In this document: piece by piece, positions 59,726 to 64,000 of the stretch
How positions within the stretch are numbered: position 1 is the stretch's first letter
Layout: each line of letters starts with the position of its first letter
Source of the DNA: Oscillospiraceae bacterium
GTDB taxonomy: Bacteria; Bacillota; Clostridia; Oscillospirales; Oscillospiraceae
DNA: 64,000 nt
NCBI GenBank assembly: GCA_017542425.1
Contig: JAFXXH010000058.1
Coordinates: 1-64,000, forward strand
Reading direction: 5' to 3'
Position numbers and translations under genes: made by a program
The notes under the pieces: model-generated
Database searches by the model: none
What the model saw: only the letters and a program-made list of their open reading frames with translations
What the model was told of the DNA's origin: nothing

Positions 59726-61479
59726 GCATTCGCATCGCGGTAGGAGAGGGCTCCTGCGGCCTGGCCGCCGGGGCGGCTGCGGTCCATACGGCGCTGAACC
59801 GGGCCCTGGCCGGGGCCGAGGGCGTCGCCCTGGGCATCACCGGCTGCGTGGGGGCCTGCTTCCTGGAGCCCATCGTGGACGTGTATGACGCGGCGGGGAC
59901 GCTGTACCGCTGCGTCCGGGTCCAGCCCGGCGACGCGGAGACCATCGCCGCCGCCGCCCGGACCGGGGACTTCGCCGGACTGGAGAAGCTGCTGATCTCC
60001 GACGAGGACAGGGGCTTCCTCCAGCGCCAGACCCGCATCGCCCTGCGCAACTGCGGCGTCCTGAACCCCGAGCGCCTTTCCGACTATGAATCGGCGGGCG
60101 GCTATCAGGCCCTGCGCCGGGCGCTGACGGAGCTGACGCCGGAACAGGTCATCGAAGAGATCAAGATCTCCGGCCTGGCCGGGCGCGGCGGCGCGGGCTT
60201 CCCCACCTGGTTCAAGTGGAACGCGGCCCGCCAGAGTCCCGGCACCGACAAATATCTGATCTGCAACGCCGATGAGGGCGACCCCGGGGCCTTCATGGAC
60301 CGGGCCGTCATCGAGAGCGACCCCCACAACCTGATCGAGGGGATGCTCATCGGCGCTTACGCCATCGGGGCGAAGGAGGCCGTGGTCTACGTCCGGGCCG
60401 AATACCCCCTGGCCATCGTCCGCCTGAAGGAGGCCATCCGCCAGGCCAGGGCGGCGGGCTATCTGGGAGAGCGCATCTGCGGCACGGACTTCTCCTGCGA
60501 CATCCGCATCAAGGCGGGAGCGGGGGCCTTCGTCTGCGGCGAGGAGACGGCCCTGATCGAGTCCCTGGAGGGCAACCGGGGTATGCCCCGGCTCAAGCCC
60601 CCCTTCCCGGCCCAGGAGGGCTACTGGCACAAACCCAGCAACATCAACAATGTGGAGACCTTCGCCAACGTGCCCTGGATCATCGCCCACGGCGGCGCGG
60701 CCTTCGCCGAGTACGGCATCGAGGGCTGCCGGGGCACCAAGGTCTTCGCCGTCACCGGCAAGGTGCGGCGCGGCGGCCTGGTGGAAGTGCCCATGGGCGT
60801 GACGCTGCGGGACGTGATCTTCGGCATCGCCGGGGGCATCCGGGGCGGCAAGCGCTTCAAGGCCGTGCAGCTGGGCGGCCCCAGCGGCGGCTGCATCCCC
60901 GAGGCCCTGCTGGACACCCGCATCGACTACAAGAGCCTCTCCGAAACCGGGGCCATCATGGGCTCCGGCGGCATGGTGGTCATGGACGAGGACACCTGCA
61001 TGGTGGGCATTGCCAAGTTTTTCCTGGACTTCACCACCCGGGAGAGCTGCGGCAAGTGCGTCCACTGCCGCATCGGCACCAAGCGCCTGGGCGAGATCCT
61101 GAACCGCATCGTCAGCGGCGAAGGACGCGAGGGCGACGTGGAGCTGCTGGAGGAGCTGTGCCAGTCCGTGAAGGACGGGGCCCTCTGCGGCCTGGGCCAG
61201 ACCGCCCCCAACCCGGTGCTGAGCACCATCCGCTACTTCCGCAGCGAGTACGAGGCCCACATCCGGGCGCATCGCTGCCCGGCCAGGGAGTGCCGCGCCC
61301 TGCTGCGCTACACCATCGACCCGGCCAAGTGCATCGGCTGCTCCGCCTGTGCCCGGAAGTGCCCCACGAACGCCATCCACGGCGAACTGCGGAAGCCCTA
61401 TACCATCGACCCCGCCGCCTGCATCCGCTGCGGCAGCTGCCTTGGCGCGTGCCGCTTTGACGCGGTGCATGTGGAATGA
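59722..61479 (+). CDS. NuoF/HndC-like NADH-binding flavoprotein subunit
   Basis: A 585-aa protein. N-terminal ferredoxin-like thioredoxin-fold domain (GEGSCGLAAGA, GITGCVGACFLEP), then the NuoF core: FMN/NADH loop GLAGRGGAGFPTWFKW, NADEGDPGAFMDR, N3-type [4Fe-4S] in ESCGKCVHCRIGTK with GALCGLGQT, and a C-terminal double [4Fe-4S] ferredoxin (CIGCSACARKCPTNAI, CIRCGSCLGACRF). It receives or donates electrons at NAD(H). Overlaps its neighbours on both sides. Confidence 0.94.
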   Translation: MSIRIAVGEGSCGLAAGAAAVHTALNRALAGAEGVALGITGCVGACFLEPIVDVYDAAGTLYRCVRVQPGDAETIAAAARTGDFAGLEKLLISDEDRGFLQRQTRIALRNCGVLNPERLSDYESAGGYQALRRALTELTPEQVIEEIKISGLAGRGGAGFPTWFKWNAARQSPGTDKYLICNADEGDPGAFMDRAVIESDPHNLIEGMLIGAYAIGAKEAVVYVRAEYPLAIVRLKEAIRQARAAGYLGERICGTDFSCDIRIKAGAGAFVCGEETALIESLEGNRGMPRLKPPFPAQEGYWHKPSNINNVETFANVPWIIAHGGAAFAEYGIEGCRGTKVFAVTGKVRRGGLVEVPMGVTLRDVIFGIAGGIRGGKRFKAVQLGGPSGGCIPEALLDTRIDYKSLSETGAIMGSGGMVVMDEDTCMVGIAKFFLDFTTRESCGKCVHCRIGTKRLGEILNRIVSGEGREGDVELLEELCQSVKDGALCGLGQTAPNPVLSTIRYFRSEYEAHIRAHRCPARECRALLRYTIDPAKCIGCSACARKCPTNAIHGELRKPYTIDPAACIRCGSCLGACRFDAVHVE

Positions 61480-61496
61480 AGGAGGAGCGCGTGACT

Positions 61497-63527
61497 ATGA
61501 AGGAACTGCATCTGAGCATCAACGGCGTCCCCTGCGTCTGCCAGGAGGGGGAGACCGTGCTGGACGCCGCCCGCCGGGCGGGCATCGAGATCCCCACCCT
61601 CTGCCATGACGACAGCGTGGCCCACTACGGGGCCTGCGGCGTCTGCGTGGTGGAGGCGGAGGGGAACAACAAGCTGCTGCGGGCCTGCTCCACCCGCGCC
61701 GCAGAGGGCATGGTGGTCCACACCGAGACCCCTCGGGTGATCCAGGCCCGGAAGATCGCCCTGGAGCTGCTGATGAGCGACCATGACGGGGACTGCATGG
61801 GCCCCTGCCGCCTCCACTGCCCCGGGGACACGGACTGCCAGGCCTATGTGAAGCAGGTGGCCCTGGGCAACACCCGTGAGGCCGTCCGCATTGTCAAGGA
61901 GCGGCTGCCCCTGCCCGCCTGCATCGGCTACGTCTGCCCCCACCCCTGTGAAGCCCATTGCCGCCGGGCGCTGGTGGAGGAGCCCATCTCCATCGCCGCC
62001 ATCAAGCGCTATATGTCCGTGACCCAGTTGAACGACCCCGACCGCTGGAAGCCGGAGCGGGCGCCCTCCACCGGCAAGCGTGTGGGCGTCGTCGGCGGCG
62101 GCCCCGCCGGCCTGACCGCAGCGTACTATCTCTCCTTAATGGGACATGAAGTGACCCTCACCGAGCAGATGCCCAGGATGGGCGGGATGCTGCGCTACGG
62201 CATTCCCGAATACCGTCTGCCCAAGGCCGTGGTGGACGCCGAAGTGGCGGAGATCGCCGAGGCGGGCGTGAAGATGGAAAACGGCGTGTGCATCGGGCGC
62301 GACCTGAGCTTTGAAGCCTACCGGGCCAAATATGACGCGGTGGTGCTGGCCATCGGGGCCTGGAAGAGCTCTCCCCTGGGCTGCCCCGGCCAGGAGCTGC
62401 GGGGCGTGCTGGGCGGCATCGACTTCCTGCGCGCCGTGGCCGAGGGGGAGACCCCGGACATCGGCAGCAAAGTGGCCGTGGTGGGCGGCGGCAACACCGC
62501 CATGGACGCCTGCCGCACCGCCGTGCGCCTGGGAGCCGAGCAGGTCTATGTGGTCTACCGCCGCACCCGGGACGAAATGCCCGCCAACGCCGAGGAGATC
62601 GACGAGGCCATGGAAGAGGGCGTCATCTTCAAGTTCCTCACCAACCCGGCGGAAGTGCTGGGAGAAAACGGCCATGTCACCGGCGTGAAGCTCCAGGTCA
62701 TGGAGTTGGGCGCGCCGGACGCCTCCGGGCGGCGGAGCCCCGTGCCCGTGGAGGGAAAATTTGAGACCCTGGACGTGGACAGCGTCATCGCCGCCATCGG
62801 CCAGAAGGTGGAGCCCTCCGCCTTCCCGGTGGAGCTGAACCGCCGGGGCATCATCGCCGCCGACGAGGCCACCTTCCGCACGAACCTGGAGGGCGTCTTC
62901 GCCGTGGGCGACGCCACCAACGGCGGCGCGGACATCGCCATTGCCGCCATCGGCGAGGCCAGCCGCTGCGCCAAGGTGGTGGACAGCTACCTGAAAGGCC
63001 GCACGGTGCCCTACCGGAGACCCTTCGTCAGCGAGCGCAAGGTCACGGCGGCGGACTTCGCCGACCGGGAGCGCGTCGCCCGGGTCCGGGTGGAGAACCG
63101 CCCCGGCGCGGAGCGTCGGCGCGACTTCCTGCCCCTGAACGAGGGCTACACCCCGGAGCAGGCCATGCACGAGGCCGCCCGCTGCCTGGAGTGCGGCTGC
63201 CACGACTACCACGACTGCGCCCTGATCCGCCACGCCAACCGCTACCCCCTGGAGCCGGAGCGCTTCGGCGGCGGCGAGAAGCGCAAGCACGACAGCGAGC
63301 GGCGTCTGGAAGTCATCGAGCGGGACGCGGGCAAGTGCATCCTCTGCAACCTCTGCGTCCGCGTCTGCGACGAAGTGGCCGGCCAGGGCCTCCTGGGCCT
63401 GGTGGGCCGGGGCTTCGGCACGGTCATCAGGCCGGAGTTCCGGGACAGCGCCCGGATCGCCGTGTGCCGCGACTGCGGGAAGTGCGTGGAGGCCTGTCCC
63501 ACGGGAGCGCTGAAGCTTTTGAAGTGA
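61497..63527 (+). CDS. NfnB/GltD-like flavoprotein with NuoG-like FeS domains (StnC-like)
   Basis: A 676-aa protein. N-terminal plant-type [2Fe-2S] (LCHDDSVAHYGACGVCVVEA), then a Cys-rich helical domain (CMGPCRLHCPGDTDC, PLPACIGYVCPHPCEAHC), a GltD/NfnB core with FAD site VGVVGGGPAGLTAAYYLSL and NADPH site KVAVVGGGNTAMDACRTAVR, and a C-terminal pair of [4Fe-4S] motifs (CILCNLCVRVC, CRDCGKCVEACPTGAL). The start at 61497 has AAGGAGG; the frame opens at 61476. With the NuoE- and NuoF-like genes it matches the Sporomusa-type Nfn layout, expected to couple NADH, NADPH and ferredoxin. Confidence 0.88.
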   Translation: MKELHLSINGVPCVCQEGETVLDAARRAGIEIPTLCHDDSVAHYGACGVCVVEAEGNNKLLRACSTRAAEGMVVHTETPRVIQARKIALELLMSDHDGDCMGPCRLHCPGDTDCQAYVKQVALGNTREAVRIVKERLPLPACIGYVCPHPCEAHCRRALVEEPISIAAIKRYMSVTQLNDPDRWKPERAPSTGKRVGVVGGGPAGLTAAYYLSLMGHEVTLTEQMPRMGGMLRYGIPEYRLPKAVVDAEVAEIAEAGVKMENGVCIGRDLSFEAYRAKYDAVVLAIGAWKSSPLGCPGQELRGVLGGIDFLRAVAEGETPDIGSKVAVVGGGNTAMDACRTAVRLGAEQVYVVYRRTRDEMPANAEEIDEAMEEGVIFKFLTNPAEVLGENGHVTGVKLQVMELGAPDASGRRSPVPVEGKFETLDVDSVIAAIGQKVEPSAFPVELNRRGIIAADEATFRTNLEGVFAVGDATNGGADIAIAAIGEASRCAKVVDSYLKGRTVPYRRPFVSERKVTAADFADRERVARVRVENRPGAERRRDFLPLNEGYTPEQAMHEAARCLECGCHDYHDCALIRHANRYPLEPERFGGGEKRKHDSERRLEVIERDAGKCILCNLCVRVCDEVAGQGLLGLVGRGFGTVIRPEFRDSARIAVCRDCGKCVEACPTGALKLLK

Positions 63528-63549
63528 TACCATCTGAATGATAGCCTGT

Positions 63550-63590
63550 GGGCGCGCTGCGGAAGACCAAGTGCAGCGCGCCCTGTTTTG
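63550..63590 (+). terminator. Terminator of the bifurcating-complex operon
   Basis: GGGCGCGCTGC (63550-63560) pairs with GCAGCGCGCCC (63573-63583) over 11 bp, followed by TGTTTTGG. Confidence 0.75.
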
Positions 63591-63608
63591 GATCCTGTAA
63601 GACAGATT

Positions 63609-63642
63609 GGGGGCAGCGCGGCGTCTCAGCCGCGCTGCCCCC
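63609..63642. terminator. Second hairpin between convergent genes
   Basis: A perfect 14-bp stem GGGGGCAGCGCGGC (63609-63622) with GCCGCGCTGCCCCC (63629-63642), 6-nt loop. It is followed on plus by AACAGATTTTCC; the minus side has little U. Probably a shared or backup terminator for the NUDIX gene. Confidence 0.5.
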
Positions 63643-63671
63643 AACAGATTTTCCGTTTTTCGTCCGGGCGC

Positions 63672-64000
63672 TCAAAGCCTCAAAATATACTCCAGCGTGG
63701 GCACCAGTTCCCCCCGCCGGTAGAGCGCCTCCAGTTCGTCCCTACTGACCCACCGGGCGGCCCGGACTTCCTCTGTGGGCGCGGCGCGCAGGTCGGCTTC
63801 ACCGGCATAGGGGAAGAGCCAGACCTCCTGGTAGTCGAACCACTCCGGCCTGGCCCGCTGCAACAGCAGCGTGCCCGCCGCGCCGTCCAATCGGACGCCC
63901 AGTTCCTCCCAGACCTCCCGCACGGCGGCGGCCCGGCCCGTCTCCCCGGCCAGGACACTGCCGCCCACGGACTCCCACAGCAGCGGGTCGGTGGGGCGGG
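63672..64000 (-). CDS. NUDIX hydrolase, 5' end beyond the window
   Basis: The C-terminal part (about 109 residues) of a NUDIX protein. The frame is open to the window edge and the Nudix box is complete: GGSVLAGETGRAAAVREV then WEELGV, preceded by LLWESVGG. The N-terminus is missing, so length and substrate cannot be judged; an internal Met at 63968 is not the true start because the box begins right there and needs upstream residues. Confidence 0.85.
   Translation of the reverse strand, partial: RPTDPLLWESVGGSVLAGETGRAAAVREVWEELGVRLDGAAGTLLLQRARPEWFDYQEVWLFPYAGEADLRAAPTEEVRAARWVSRDELEALYRRGELVPTLEYILRL

Noticed and set aside
59237..63527. NAD-dependent [FeFe] hydrogenase operon
   Set aside because: No H-cluster motifs occur. 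The third gene is a GltD/NfnB-like flavoprotein, and a terminator follows it.

Overview
The window is a GC-rich chromosomal segment that looks like a Gram-positive anaerobe of the class Clostridia, most likely an Oscillospiraceae/Ruminococcaceae-type gut bacterium. This is inferred from S-layer-homology proteins, a DUF512-der-plsY block, a separate HisZ with short-form HisG, a ferredoxin/NADH electron-bifurcating module, and SD-rich, tightly overlapping operons. No rRNA, tRNA or CRISPR array was seen. Most of the sequence is house-keeping. Less GC-rich accessory patches are interleaved at about 3.7-7.0 kb, 9.3-12.7 kb, 18.9-20.3 kb and 39.2-40.3 kb.

Layout. 1-127: 3' end of a group II intron. 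0.1-3.6 kb (minus): methionine ABC transporter metQ-metN-metI plus an SGNH hydrolase, separated by a palindromic repeat pair. 4.0-6.5 kb: two convergent SLH-domain surface proteins. 7.0-9.0 kb: htpG. 9.3-12.7 kb (minus): an uncharacterised three-gene unit consisting of a nitrilase-fold protein, a winged-helix/coiled-coil protein and a 221-aa protein. 12.8-18.9 kb: rluA, then yceD-rpmF, a DUF512 radical SAM protein, NUDIX, DUF3784, der and plsY. 18.9-20.3 kb: a HipBA-like toxin-antitoxin pair. 20.5-30.1 kb: a putative esterase/ATP-grasp pair, then a DUF4428 zinc-ribbon protein and a type IV pilus/type II secretion-like assembly operon. 30.2-39.1 kb (minus): the shikimate operon aroB-aroC-aroEK-(diguanylate cyclase)-aroQ-aroA-tyrA-aroF-(DNA glycosylase). 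39.4-40.1 kb: a UPF0175/DUF3368 toxin-antitoxin-like pair. 40.4-47.1 kb: cvpA, prfB, two tandem CapA-like proteins, a zinc-ribbon/TPR-like membrane protein and birA. 47.3-55.6 kb: a complete histidine operon hisZGDCBHAF(IE)K. 55.9-59.2 kb: gdhA, an ACT-domain protein and a UPF0210 protein. 59.2-63.5 kb: a NuoE/NuoF/NfnB-like module resembling the Sporomusa-type electron-bifurcating transhydrogenase. 63.7-64 kb: a NUDIX gene cut by the window end.

How the genes fit together. The aro and his operons are each near-complete biosynthetic routes with stop/start overlaps, so products are probably made in step. GdhA supplies glutamate nitrogen, and the NuoEF/NfnB-like complex would balance NADH, NADPH and ferredoxin. 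The pilus-like operon has ATPase, platform, PilM/N/O-like alignment proteins and minor pseudopilins, but no major pilin or prepilin peptidase here.

The most unusual items are five. (1) A 31-bp element with TGAGTCAAAA/TTTTGACTCA ends lies exactly at the 3' ends of three genes. It forms an inverted pair at metI, supplies the C-terminus of AroB, and appears to have been the landing site of the group II intron. (2) A second, about 82-85 bp palindromic element is present in two copies. (3) There is the nitrilase/coiled-coil operon of unknown role. (4) A diguanylate cyclase sits within the shikimate operon. (5) The bifurcating module has no hydrogenase subunit.
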